33,118 bases of DNA. Origin: Algoriphagus ratkowskyi. Lineage in GTDB: Bacteria > Bacteroidota > Bacteroidia > Cytophagales > Cyclobacteriaceae. Below, piece by piece: positions 8,299-14,883 of this stretch. Position 1 is the first letter of the stretch, and each line of letters begins with the position of its first letter. A program made the translations under genes and the position numbers. The stretch spans positions 1 through 33,118 of the forward strand of contig NZ_MSSV01000036.1 of the NCBI RefSeq assembly GCF_002150505.1, written 5' to 3'. Under the pieces are notes generated by a model. The model searched no databases. It was not told where the DNA came from and worked only from the letters and a program-made list of their open reading frames with translations.

Positions 8299-9213
8299 TT
8301 GCTCTCCATAATCTCCCCAGTTTACCGAGCTGAACTAGTTCTCCCCGAACTGATCTCCAGAATCAAATCAGTCCTAGCTGAGTTGACCACAGATTTTGAA
8401 ATAATCCTAGTGGACGACTATAGCCCTGATAATTCCTGGAATGAAATCGAAAGACTAGCCAGCATGCACCCGGAGATCAGAGGCATCAAGCTAAGCCGGA
8501 ACTTCGGGCAACACTACGCCATCACAGCAGGGCTGGATGCAGCAGTAGGAGACTGGATAGTGGTGATGGACTGTGACTTGCAGGATAGACCAGAGGAGAT
8601 TCCAAATTTGCTTGCCAAGGCCCAAGAAGGTTTTGATGTGGTGCTAGCTAGAAGAGTAAATAGGCAAGATGGATTGCTAAAAAGACTCTCCTCAAAAATC
8701 TTCTACCGTACCCTCGCTTGGCTTACAGGTTCCAAACAAGACGAGAGCATTGCCAACTTTGGGATTTATCACCGCAAAGTGATTCAGGAAATCGTAGGCA
8801 TGAGAGAAAGCATCCGCTATTTCCCCACCATGGTCAAATGGGTAGGCTTCAGACAAACTACCCTCGATGTAGTGCATGCTGAAAGAGAAAAAGGGAGTAG
8901 CACTTATAATTTCAAGAAACTCTTCAATCTAGCGCTGGATATTATGCTGGCTTATTCCGATAAACCAATTCGATTAACCGTCAAACTTGGACTTCTCATA
9001 GCGCTAACCGGCTTTGTGTTTGCGCTTTTCACACTTTACAAGTACCTGGATGGAGATATTATAGTTGCAGGCTACGCCAGCGTAATTATCTCGCTCTGGA
9101 TGCTCACGGGCTTTCTACTTGTCACCCTCGGCATGGTGGGGCTATACATCGGCAAAACCTTCGAAGGAGTCAAGCAGCGTCCGATTTATATTGTGGAGAA
9201 AAAAGTAGGGTAA
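8299..9213 (+). CDS. GT2 glycosyltransferase, GtrB/DPM1-like, polyprenyl-phosphate sugar synthase
   Basis: The GT-A domain begins at residue 1 (LSIISPVYR), has DD at 39-40 and the metal-binding DCD at 91-93 with the LQDRPEE extension, and is followed by two C-terminal membrane helices (about 228-250 and 262-288). This is the architecture of GtrB/ArnC/DPM1 enzymes, which move a sugar from a nucleotide to polyprenyl phosphate at the inner membrane face. Its product would be the donor for GT-C enzymes such as those at 1379-6892. Length (304) is normal. The TTG start is forced by the conserved N-terminus and follows a heptamer array with no Shine-Dalgarno. Confidence 0.88.
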   Translation: MLSIISPVYRAELVLPELISRIKSVLAELTTDFEIILVDDYSPDNSWNEIERLASMHPEIRGIKLSRNFGQHYAITAGLDAAVGDWIVVMDCDLQDRPEEIPNLLAKAQEGFDVVLARRVNRQDGLLKRLSSKIFYRTLAWLTGSKQDESIANFGIYHRKVIQEIVGMRESIRYFPTMVKWVGFRQTTLDVVHAEREKGSSTYNFKKLFNLALDIMLAYSDKPIRLTVKLGLLIALTGFVFALFTLYKYLDGDIIVAGYASVIISLWMLTGFLLVTLGMVGLYIGKTFEGVKQRPIYIVEKKVG

Positions 9214-9288
9214 GAGATTAGAGATTAGAGATTAGAGATTAGAGATTAGAGAATAGAGATTAGAGAATAGAGATTAGAGAATAGAGAC
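9213..9288 (+). repeat. AGAGATT heptamer array with AGAGAAT variants, about 11 copies
   Basis: It starts on the last base of the upstream stop codon: several exact AGAGATT units, then alternating AGAGAAT and AGAGATT units, ending AGAGAC. It is the sister of the AGAGACT array at 8233 and occupies the same place in the intergenic layout. Confidence 0.9.
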
Positions 9289-9297
9289 ATCGAACAA

Positions 9298-9388
9298 CCA
9301 ACAACCAACAACCAACACCCCACACCCGACATCGGACATCGGACAACCCACAACCAACACCCCACAACCAACAACCAACAACCAACAC
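9298..9388 (+). repeat. Thirteen C/A-rich heptamers with an embedded CGGACAT section
   Basis: In strict 7-nt register: CCAACAA x2, CCAACAC, CCCACAC, CCGACAT, CGGACAT, CGGACAA, CCCACAA, CCAACAC, CCCACAA, CCAACAA x2, CCAACAC. One degenerate step (CTAAAAC) and a C follow, then TTG at 9397. The consensus is CNNACAN, so the CGGACAT units are variants of the same unit and keep its phase. Confidence 0.9.
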
Positions 9389-9396
9389 CTAAAACC

Positions 9397-10056
9397 TTGA
9401 TCACTCCTCTTCCCTTCGACACCCATCTTTTCAACTACCCTGTAGGTAAAATATCAATCAACACGAGTTGGAACGAAGAGGACTTTTTAATTGCAGCAAA
9501 GGAATTTCAACTGATTTATCTCTTTTCAGAATCTCCGGTAGCATTTAATAATTCTTCTTTCCAATTGGTCGATATCAAAATGATCTATGAGAAGCATATT
9601 AATGCCCCGGCAGAGATACCCGAAATAAAGCATTTTAAGAGTCCTTTAAGTAAGGAATTGCAGGACTTGGCTTTTGAAAGCGGAGTCTATTCCCGATACA
9701 AACTTGATACACGCTTGAATCAGGAGGAATTCGAAAAACTATATAGAATTTGGATACAGAAAGCCTGGGAATCCAACTCAGTTCTAGAAGCCCCAGATCT
9801 ACAAGGAATGGTAACCTACAGCGTAGCTGATAAAGCAGCTAAAGTAGGACTGATAGCAGTTTCTAAGGAGAGTCAGGGAAAAGGATGGGGGAAGAAGCTG
9901 ATGAAATTCGCAGAAGCAAAAGCATTCGCCCTGGGAGCAGAAACTATAGAAGTCAGCACCCAAGAAGCAAACATCCCAGCCTGCAGACTTTACGAATCCC
10001 TAGGTTATAAATTGGCTGAAAAGACGTTTGTTTATCATTGGTATAGCGATAAATAG
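9397..10056 (+). CDS. GNAT acetyltransferase, WecD/RffC-like amino-sugar N-acetyltransferase
   Basis: The 219-residue protein starts with PLPFDTHLFNYPVGKI (4-19), like the WecD/RffC motif that opens sugar N-acetyltransferases acting on dTDP-4-amino-dideoxy sugars. The acetyl-CoA loop is QGKGWGKKLM (160-169), and the C-terminal NIPACRLYESLGYK is the normal GNAT end. It likely N-acetylates a nucleotide-linked amino sugar in the cytoplasm. No partner aminotransferase is in this window, so the substrate pathway must be encoded elsewhere. TTG start after a heptamer array; an ATG start is not available without losing the PFDT motif. Confidence 0.75.
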   Translation: MITPLPFDTHLFNYPVGKISINTSWNEEDFLIAAKEFQLIYLFSESPVAFNNSSFQLVDIKMIYEKHINAPAEIPEIKHFKSPLSKELQDLAFESGVYSRYKLDTRLNQEEFEKLYRIWIQKAWESNSVLEAPDLQGMVTYSVADKAAKVGLIAVSKESQGKGWGKKLMKFAEAKAFALGAETIEVSTQEANIPACRLYESLGYKLAEKTFVYHWYSDK

Positions 10057-10065
10057 TTCTCGAAC

Positions 10066-10087
10066 ACTAATCAAAAAAATACTCGGT
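10066..10087. repeat. Dispersed inverted element, diverged copy 2
   Basis: ACTAAT, then A/T-rich spacer with seven A, then ACTCGGT. It matches the 23-nt element at 7056-7078 with a degraded left arm. It lies 10 nt after the acetyltransferase stop and is followed by a G/T-rich stretch (10085-10110) complementary to the C/A-rich array further on, so a long imperfect foldback is possible. Confidence 0.4.
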
Positions 10088-10143
10088 TGTTAGTTGTGTG
10101 TTGTTAGTTTCATCCAAACAAACTCCTGCCCACAGTAGCGAAA

Positions 10144-10269
10144 CCAACACCTGACATCGGACATCGGACACCCAACACCCAACACCCAACAACCAACAAC
10201 TAACAACCCAGAACCAACAACCCAGAACCAACAACCCAGAACCAACAACCAACACCCAACAACCACCAA
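10144..10269 (+). repeat. Eighteen C/A-rich heptamers ending 3 nt before wzm
   Basis: In unbroken register: CCAACAC, CTGACAT, CGGACAT, CGGACAC, CCAACAC x2, CCAACAA x2, CTAACAA, then CCCAGAA/CCAACAA three times, CCAACAC, CCAACAA, CCACCAA. TCC and the TTG start at 10273 follow. This is the longest array of the family in the window and contains a 14-nt higher-order repeat. Confidence 0.92.
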
Positions 10270-10272
10270 TCC

Positions 10273-11103
10273 TTGACCCCTAACAAAGACAACATCAAAA
10301 TTATCCAACCCACCTCAGGCTGGCAGCTGATTGACTTCAAAGAACTCTGGCGCTACAAGGATCTCCTATATTTCCTGACGCTGCGAGGGATCAAAGCGCG
10401 CTATGCTCAATCCGTTTTGGGAGTAGCCTGGGCGATTATTCAACCACTTTTCACCACCCTAGTATTTACTGTAGTATTTGGAAACTTAGCTAATGTTGAT
10501 TCCGATGGAATTCCCTATGCCTTATTTTCCTACCTCGCACTTTGGCCTTGGAATTACTTCTCAGGAACGCTCACTGAGTCAGCGAACTCCCTAATCCAAA
10601 ATGCCAATATGATCACCAAGGTCTATTTTCCAAGAATGGTCTTGCCGCTTTCATCGATTCTTTCCAAACTCCTAGATTTTCTAATTGCCTTTGTGGTGGT
10701 GGTAGGAATGATGTTTTACTATCAGATCTTGCCTGGATGGGGACTGCTTGTACTTCCATTACTGATCATCCAACTCCTCATGTGTAGCCTAGGCGTGGGA
10801 ATGATGCTTTCAGCCATGGCGGTGAAATACAGAGATGTCAAACATGCCTTGAGCTTCGTGGTTCAGCTATTACTTTATGCCGCACCAGTAGTATATAGTA
10901 CCACAGCTGTACCAGAGCAATACCAAAAGTTCTACGTGCTCAACCCAATGGTAGGCGTAATCGAAGGTTTCCGAGCAGCTTTTCTTGATCGTCCCATGCC
11001 ATGGGAATGGATCTGGCCCGGCACCATCGTCGCTCTAGTCCTTTTCGTCTTCGGCATGATGTACTTCCGGAGGATGGAGAGGATCTTTGCCGACGTTGCT
11101 TAA
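10273..11103 (+). CDS. wzm: Polysaccharide ABC transporter permease Wzm
   Basis: The 276-residue protein has six membrane segments of the ABC-2 type and the family motifs YKDLLYFLTLRGIKARYAQS (29-48), LGVAWAIIQPL (49-59), KVYFPRMVLP (113-122), AVKYRDVKH (188-196) and NPMVGVIEGFRAAF (225-238). It forms the membrane channel that exports lipid-linked polysaccharide with Wzt. Wzt is normally adjacent, but here it lies 8.2 kb downstream at 19315. The gene ends RIFADVA and stop TAA; the same seven codons with stop TAG recur at 11784-11807 beyond the DUF559 cassette. TTG start, three bases after the longest heptamer array. Confidence 0.9.
   Translation: MTPNKDNIKIIQPTSGWQLIDFKELWRYKDLLYFLTLRGIKARYAQSVLGVAWAIIQPLFTTLVFTVVFGNLANVDSDGIPYALFSYLALWPWNYFSGTLTESANSLIQNANMITKVYFPRMVLPLSSILSKLLDFLIAFVVVVGMMFYYQILPGWGLLVLPLLIIQLLMCSLGVGMMLSAMAVKYRDVKHALSFVVQLLLYAAPVVYSTTAVPEQYQKFYVLNPMVGVIEGFRAAFLDRPMPWEWIWPGTIVALVLFVFGMMYFRRMERIFADVA
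11081..11099 (+). repeat. Left copy of a 19-bp direct repeat (end of wzm)
   Basis: GGATCTTTGCCGACGTTGC, encoding the last residues of Wzm. An identical copy is at 11783-11801. The pair encloses 683 bp carrying the DUF559 gene. Confidence 0.95.
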
Positions 11104-11782
11104 CCTCACCCCCGTCCCCTCTCCTAAAGAGAGAGGGGAGCGAGTCACGAAAAAAGGTCGATAAATTGAAATGTTTCTTATTCGCTATTAAAAAACTGTA
11201 GTTTCGATAGTGCCAGTTATCACTTTAGAGGTCGAAGTAAAGGCTCCTTGCACAGCACCAATTATTGAGGTAATCTATGCATCATAACGCCTCACCAGAA
11301 ATATTTAGAAGAGCTAAGGAGCTTCGAAATCGTTTGACTCCCTCAGAGAGTGTGCTATGGGAAAGAATAAGGTCGAATAGACTGAATAATCTTCATTTCA
11401 GAAGACAACATCCGGTTTTCAAATATATTCTCGATTTTTATTGTCATCAATATCGCTTTGGTATTGAACTGGACGGAGAAATACACGATCAACTTGATCA
11501 AAAAGTAAAGGATTTAGCTAGAGAAGAAGATTTGAAAGCTTTAGGAATACATATAGTAAGATTTAAAAACCGATTCGTAATCCAAGAAACAGACGAAGTA
11601 CTTAAACAGATTTTGATGGAAATTGAAAATATTAAGAATTCACATAATCTTTGAAATTATCAATCAGTTAACCCGTAAATCTAGAGCTCAAATGTCTGAA
11701 AAATCATTTCACCATTTAAGACTTGTAGGAGCAAATTTTAGTAGTGCGCCAGATCTCCCCTTTAGGGGTTAGGGGGTAGAAC
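11100..11782. mobile_element. Candidate DUF559-bearing insertion cassette
   Basis: The segment between the 19-bp direct repeats begins TTAACCTCACCCCC and ends GGGTTAGGGGGTAGAAC. Its ends are imperfect inverted repeats: both show ACCCCC, CCCCT and TAAAG in the same order when read inward. The left end holds an 8-bp hairpin (CCCCTCTC 11116-11123 with GAGAGGGG 11131-11138) and the right end a CCCC-TTTA-GGGG foldback (11757-11768). One gene, a DUF559 protein, lies inside. The first bases complete an in-frame TAA for wzm. No transposase is seen; movement would need the DUF559 protein or host functions, which is inference. Confidence 0.55.
11277..11654 (+). CDS. DUF559 endonuclease-fold protein (Vsr-like)
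   Basis: The 125-residue protein matches the DUF559 pattern: LTPSESVLWERIRSNRL (20-36), FRRQHPVFKYILDFYC (41-56), GIELDGEIHD (62-71) and LGIHIVRFKN (89-98). D53, E64, D66 and H70 fall where the Vsr/PD-(D/E)xK-like fold keeps its metal-binding residues, so nuclease activity is plausible but unproven for the family. Such genes are patchily distributed in Bacteroidota and often sit among C-rich repeats. Here it is the only gene in a cassette flanked by a 19-bp direct repeat, unrelated to the surrounding polysaccharide genes. ATG start. Confidence 0.85.
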   Translation: MHHNASPEIFRRAKELRNRLTPSESVLWERIRSNRLNNLHFRRQHPVFKYILDFYCHQYRFGIELDGEIHDQLDQKVKDLAREEDLKALGIHIVRFKNRFVIQETDEVLKQILMEIENIKNSHNL

Positions 11783-11807
11783 GGATCTTTGCCGACGTTG
11801 CATAGCG
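11783..11807 (+). repeat. Right copy of the 19-bp repeat, with the displaced wzm end
   Basis: Bases 11783-11801 repeat 11081-11099 exactly. Read in the wzm frame the copy gives RIFADVA followed by TAG, the probable original wzm stop. Without the cassette wzm would end here, so this is an orphan gene end. Confidence 0.75.
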
Positions 11808-12104
11808 CTTTGAGTCTAATTTAAAATATAAAATTTTTGAATTTAAAATTGCTTTCCCATCCATTTCTATTTTACATTCCTGACATGGCTCTAATTTTAA
11901 ATTCTCAATTCTTTCCATTTTAAATTCCCTATTCTTTCCATTTTAAATTCTCAATTCCTTTCATTTTAAATTTTGGATTTGCTTTCTAATTTCAACCGAG
12001 TAAATTTATTACTCAGTCTTCCCCCAGCCTCTAAAGGGGAGTAAGTCGGTTAATAACTCATTATAAACTGTGAGCGAAGGGGCGAAGCTGTGACAGCAAA
12101 GTTT
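11808..12104. repeat. Intergenic stretch with 23-bp CATTTTAAATTC repeats
   Basis: Between the orphan wzm end and the GTAAGTG array there is no gene. TTTTAAATTC recurs at 23-bp spacing three times within about 11860-11980, next to looser TTTAAAATATAAAATTT tracts. The inverted element copy 3 is at 11995-12017, and a CTCCCC patch lies near 12040. Confidence 0.6.
11995..12017. repeat. Dispersed 23-nt inverted element, copy 3
   Basis: ACCGAGT, nine A/T bases, ACTCAGT. The reverse complement differs from the 7056 copy only in the spacer. Confidence 0.55.
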
Positions 12105-12181
12105 GTAAGTGGTAAAAGGTAAGTGGTAAGAAGTAGGAGGTAAGTGGTAAACAGTAAGTGGTAAGAAGTGAAAAGTAGGAG
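12105..12181 (+). repeat. Purine-rich GTAAGTG heptamer array, 11 units
   Basis: Units in register: GTAAGTG, GTAAAAG, GTAAGTG, GTAAGAA, GTAGGAG, GTAAGTG, GTAAACA, GTAAGTG, GTAAGAA, GTGAAAA, GTAGGAG. The sequence differs from the C/A-rich family but the period is the same. Two C/A-rich units (CCAACAA, CCAATAA) follow at 12190-12203. Confidence 0.88.
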
Positions 12182-12211
12182 TCCGAAAACCAACAACCAA
12201 TAATTAAGAAC

Positions 12212-12274
12212 TCCCGATAGCTATCGGGACAACCTGCACTCTACACCAACTCCATACCGCGATAGCTATCGGGA
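12212..12274. repeat. Two copies of the CCCGATAGCTATCGGG palindrome
   Basis: A perfect 18-bp copy lies at 12212-12229 and a half-degraded copy at 12260-12274. Each is followed by C/A-rich or unique DNA. Confidence 0.75.
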
Positions 12275-12300
12275 AGAGTTCGGAGGCAGCACGAGACTCC

Positions 12301-12395
12301 GATCATTTTAAATTTTAAATTCTTCCATTTTAAATTCCATACCGCCACCACTCCTGACCCTCCATTTTAAATTTTAAATTGCCTTAATTTTAAAT
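12301..12395. repeat. ATTTTAAATT tracts before the MBOAT gene
   Basis: CATTTTAAATTTTAAATT-type tracts at about 12304-12340 and 12362-12395 run up to the TTG at 12396. This A/T tract takes the position held by C/A-rich heptamers at the other gene starts. No promoter consensus (TAnnTTTG) is obvious. Confidence 0.55.
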
Positions 12396-13901
12396 TTGTT
12401 ATTTAACTCCTTCACCTTTCTTCTCTTCCTACCTATAGTATTCCTACTCTATTGGTTTGTATTTAAGAAAAGTCTGAAGCTTCAAAATGCCTTTCTACTC
12501 CTTGCCAGTTATGTGTTCTACGGCTGGTGGGACTGGAGATTCCTAGGCCTCATCATTGCTAGTTCCGCAGTGGATTACTTTTGTGGACTGAAAATGGGTG
12601 ACCTTTCGATTTCATCCAACACCGGGCATCGGGCATCGGACAACACCATCAACCAAGAACCAACAACCAACAACCAACTCTCCTGGCTCAATGGTCGTAA
12701 TCTATACCTCACCATCTCTCTACTCTTCAACCTAGGCCTCCTCGCTTTCTTCAAGTACTTTAACTTCTTTATAGAATCCGCAGCAGACTTGATAGCAACG
12801 ATTGGATTCCAACCTCATCTTAGCACACTAAACATAATCCTTCCGGTAGGAATCAGCTTCTACACCTTCCAAACCCTGAGCTACTCCATAGATGTCTATC
12901 GTGGCAACTTAAAGCCTACCAAAGATCCAATCGCCTTCTTCACCTTCGTGGCATTCTTCCCACAACTGGTAGCTGGCCCCATCGAACGGGCATCCAACCT
13001 GCTTCCCCAGTTTTTCACAAAACGAAAATTCGAATACCAACAAGGCTCAGACGGGATGAAACTCATTCTCTGGGGACTCTTCAAAAAGATGGTGATTGCG
13101 GACAACTGCGCCTTGGTCGTTAACCCAATCTTCGAGAACTACCAAACTGCTTCTGGACTAGAATTGATCATGGGAGCAATTCTCTTCGCTTTCCAGATTT
13201 ATGGAGACTTCTCAGGATATTCTGATATCGCGATAGGAGTAGCCAAACTCTTCGGCTTTGATCTGATGACCAACTTCCGAACTCCCTATTTCAGTCGGGA
13301 TATCGCTGAGTTCTGGCGTAGATGGCATATTTCACTTTCTACCTGGTTTCGGGATTATGTATATATCCCTCTGGGAGGCAGCCGAGTGAGCAAAGTCAAA
13401 GCCATCCGAAATATCTTTATAGTATTTCTAGTCTCAGGCTTCTGGCATGGAGCCAACTGGACTTTTATCGCTTGGGGCGGGATTCATGCTGCTTTGTTTA
13501 TCCCTATTTTCTTGGTGGGAAAGAATAGGGCTCATTTGCACGAGGGTGATCATCTTCTACCTTCGGTAAAAGAGCTCTTTCAAATGCTGTTAACATTCGC
13601 TTTGGTTTGTATCGCTTGGGTGTTTTTCAGGGCTGATACAGTAGGGGATGCTTGGGGTTATTTGAGTAGGGTATTTGTAAATCCTTTACTTCCAAAGAAT
13701 TTTGTTTGGTTAGGTTATGATATACGAATAGCCCTAATATTATTTCTTGGATTGGAATGGGTAGGTAGATACCAGTTTAACTGGCTAGCACGGCTAGAAG
13801 GAAAATGGTTTCGATACCCAGCTTACATTACCACAGGATTTCTGATTGTTTTCTGGGGAGTGTTTACTGAGGTAAAAGAGTTTATATACTTTCAGTTTTG
13901 A
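12396..13901 (+). CDS. MBOAT family O-acyltransferase (AlgI/PatA-like)
   Basis: The 501-residue membrane protein begins NSFTFLLFLPIVFLLYW, the usual MBOAT N-terminus, which fixes the TTG start. It contains LPVGISFYTFQTLSYSIDVYRG (about 150-171), FPQLVAGPIERA (about 188-199), EFWRRWHISLSTWFRDYVYIPLGGSR and SGFWHGANWTFIAWGGIHA with conserved histidines H351 and H364. Such proteins pass acyl groups across the membrane to a periplasmic transferase that acylates glycans. Residues about 74-95, in the loop between early helices, are encoded by repeat DNA (12616-12680), an insertion absent from the family pattern. The next gene overlaps its stop and is the expected SGNH-like partner. Confidence 0.92.
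   Translation: MLFNSFTFLLFLPIVFLLYWFVFKKSLKLQNAFLLLASYVFYGWWDWRFLGLIIASSAVDYFCGLKMGDLSISSNTGHRASDNTINQEPTTNNQLSWLNGRNLYLTISLLFNLGLLAFFKYFNFFIESAADLIATIGFQPHLSTLNIILPVGISFYTFQTLSYSIDVYRGNLKPTKDPIAFFTFVAFFPQLVAGPIERASNLLPQFFTKRKFEYQQGSDGMKLILWGLFKKMVIADNCALVVNPIFENYQTASGLELIMGAILFAFQIYGDFSGYSDIAIGVAKLFGFDLMTNFRTPYFSRDIAEFWRRWHISLSTWFRDYVYIPLGGSRVSKVKAIRNIFIVFLVSGFWHGANWTFIAWGGIHAALFIPIFLVGKNRAHLHEGDHLLPSVKELFQMLLTFALVCIAWVFFRADTVGDAWGYLSRVFVNPLLPKNFVWLGYDIRIALILFLGLEWVGRYQFNWLARLEGKWFRYPAYITTGFLIVFWGVFTEVKEFIYFQF
12616..12680 (+). repeat. C/A-rich heptamer array inside the MBOAT coding region
   Basis: CCAACAC, CGGGCAT x2, CGGACAA, then a 2-nt slip, then CCATCAA, CCAAGAA, CCAACAA x2, CCAACTC. 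Translation stays in frame and reads through as a hydrophilic Asn/Thr/Gln-rich loop (PTTNNQ). Confidence 0.9.
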
Positions 13902-14842
13902 TGAATAGATTTTTATTTAAGCTATTTGTCCTATCGAGTTTGTTTGCATGTATCTGCTTTGGCATTGATCAGCTCATTGAAAATGGAATTAAAACTTCTT
14001 CTTATCGTGAAATAAGTAAGTGGAATGAAGTAATTGAAGGTGGAATTAATGCAGATAGATTGATTGTAGGTTCTTCTAGGGCATTAGTTCAATTTGACCC
14101 AAAGATTATCGAAGAGAAAACTGGTCAATCTTGCTACAATCTAGGTATAGACGGAAGCACGTATCCTGCACAAAGAAAGATCGTAGAGCTTTATCTTGAA
14201 AAAAATAAAAAACCCAAGATTATAGAATGGTCTATCGATTTTACAACATTTGAAAACGTAGAAGGCATCTATCGATTTGAACAGTTTATTCCTTTTTTGC
14301 ATGAACCTAAGATCAAAGAGATTCTTGCAATGAATCAGAATATGGATCTAAGTTATCTGAATATTCCAATTGCCAGATTCGATAACAATAGGACAATTAA
14401 ATACAAAGGATTATTAAGTAAGACTCGATTCAAACATACTTATCCATTGTTATATAAGGGATATAGAGAGTCAGAGAAATCGTGGAATGTTCCTGAAAAT
14501 CAAATTGAGAAATTAATAGGAGAGACCTCTTTTGAAATTGATATGAAAATGTTTGATGACTTTATTGACTTTGTCACATCATTGCAAACTCAAGGTATAG
14601 AGATTAGGTGGGTCATTTCTCCATATTTTAGTTCAACAGAATTACTATTTACGAATAAAAAAAGTATTCGAAATATGCTTAATAAACACGCAGATCAATT
14701 AAATATTGAATTTTTGGATTATTCATTTGATAAAATTTCTGATCAACAGAATTTGTTTTACAATGGAACTCATATGAATAAGAAGGGTGTAAGCGTCTTT
14801 ATGATTCAATTATATTCATTCGAGAATAAGATGTTGGACTGA
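13901..14842 (+). CDS. SGNH/GDSL-like protein, probable partner of the MBOAT acyltransferase
   Basis: The 313-residue protein has an N-terminal membrane anchor or signal (residues 5-24), then LIVGSSRAL (54-62), NLGIDGS (80-86) and, near the C-terminus, NGTHMNKKGV (about 289-298). These correspond to SGNH blocks with the Ser nucleophile region and the Asp/His end block (here Thr-His-Met-Asn, so the usual Asp is replaced). DltD, AlgJ and AlgX proteins follow MBOAT genes in the same way and transfer or bind acyl groups in the periplasm. I start it at ATG 13901, which shares its A with the MBOAT stop TGA; an in-frame TTG three bases earlier is the alternative. Base composition drops sharply to AT-rich from here. 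Confidence 0.7.
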   Translation: MNRFLFKLFVLSSLFACICFGIDQLIENGIKTSSYREISKWNEVIEGGINADRLIVGSSRALVQFDPKIIEEKTGQSCYNLGIDGSTYPAQRKIVELYLEKNKKPKIIEWSIDFTTFENVEGIYRFEQFIPFLHEPKIKEILAMNQNMDLSYLNIPIARFDNNRTIKYKGLLSKTRFKHTYPLLYKGYRESEKSWNVPENQIEKLIGETSFEIDMKMFDDFIDFVTSLQTQGIEIRWVISPYFSSTELLFTNKKSIRNMLNKHADQLNIEFLDYSFDKISDQQNLFYNGTHMNKKGVSVFMIQLYSFENKMLD

Positions 14843-14883
14843 GTCTTTTTAATTAATATTTCAATTTTTGATTATGATAGAAT

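Noticed and set aside
9246..9434. Minus-strand open frame rich in GCWLLVVG, with similar ones at 10067-10308 and 32713-32928
   Set aside because: These are antisense translations of the heptamer arrays; the repeat peptide is a by-product of the 7-bp period.
10144..10269. Possible CRISPR array
   Set aside because: The period is 7 nt with no spacers, and no cas genes are present.
11001..11201. Plus-strand frame containing TSPPSPLLKREG
   Set aside because: It overlaps wzm in another frame and reads through the C-rich end of the cassette; the peptide comes from repeat DNA.
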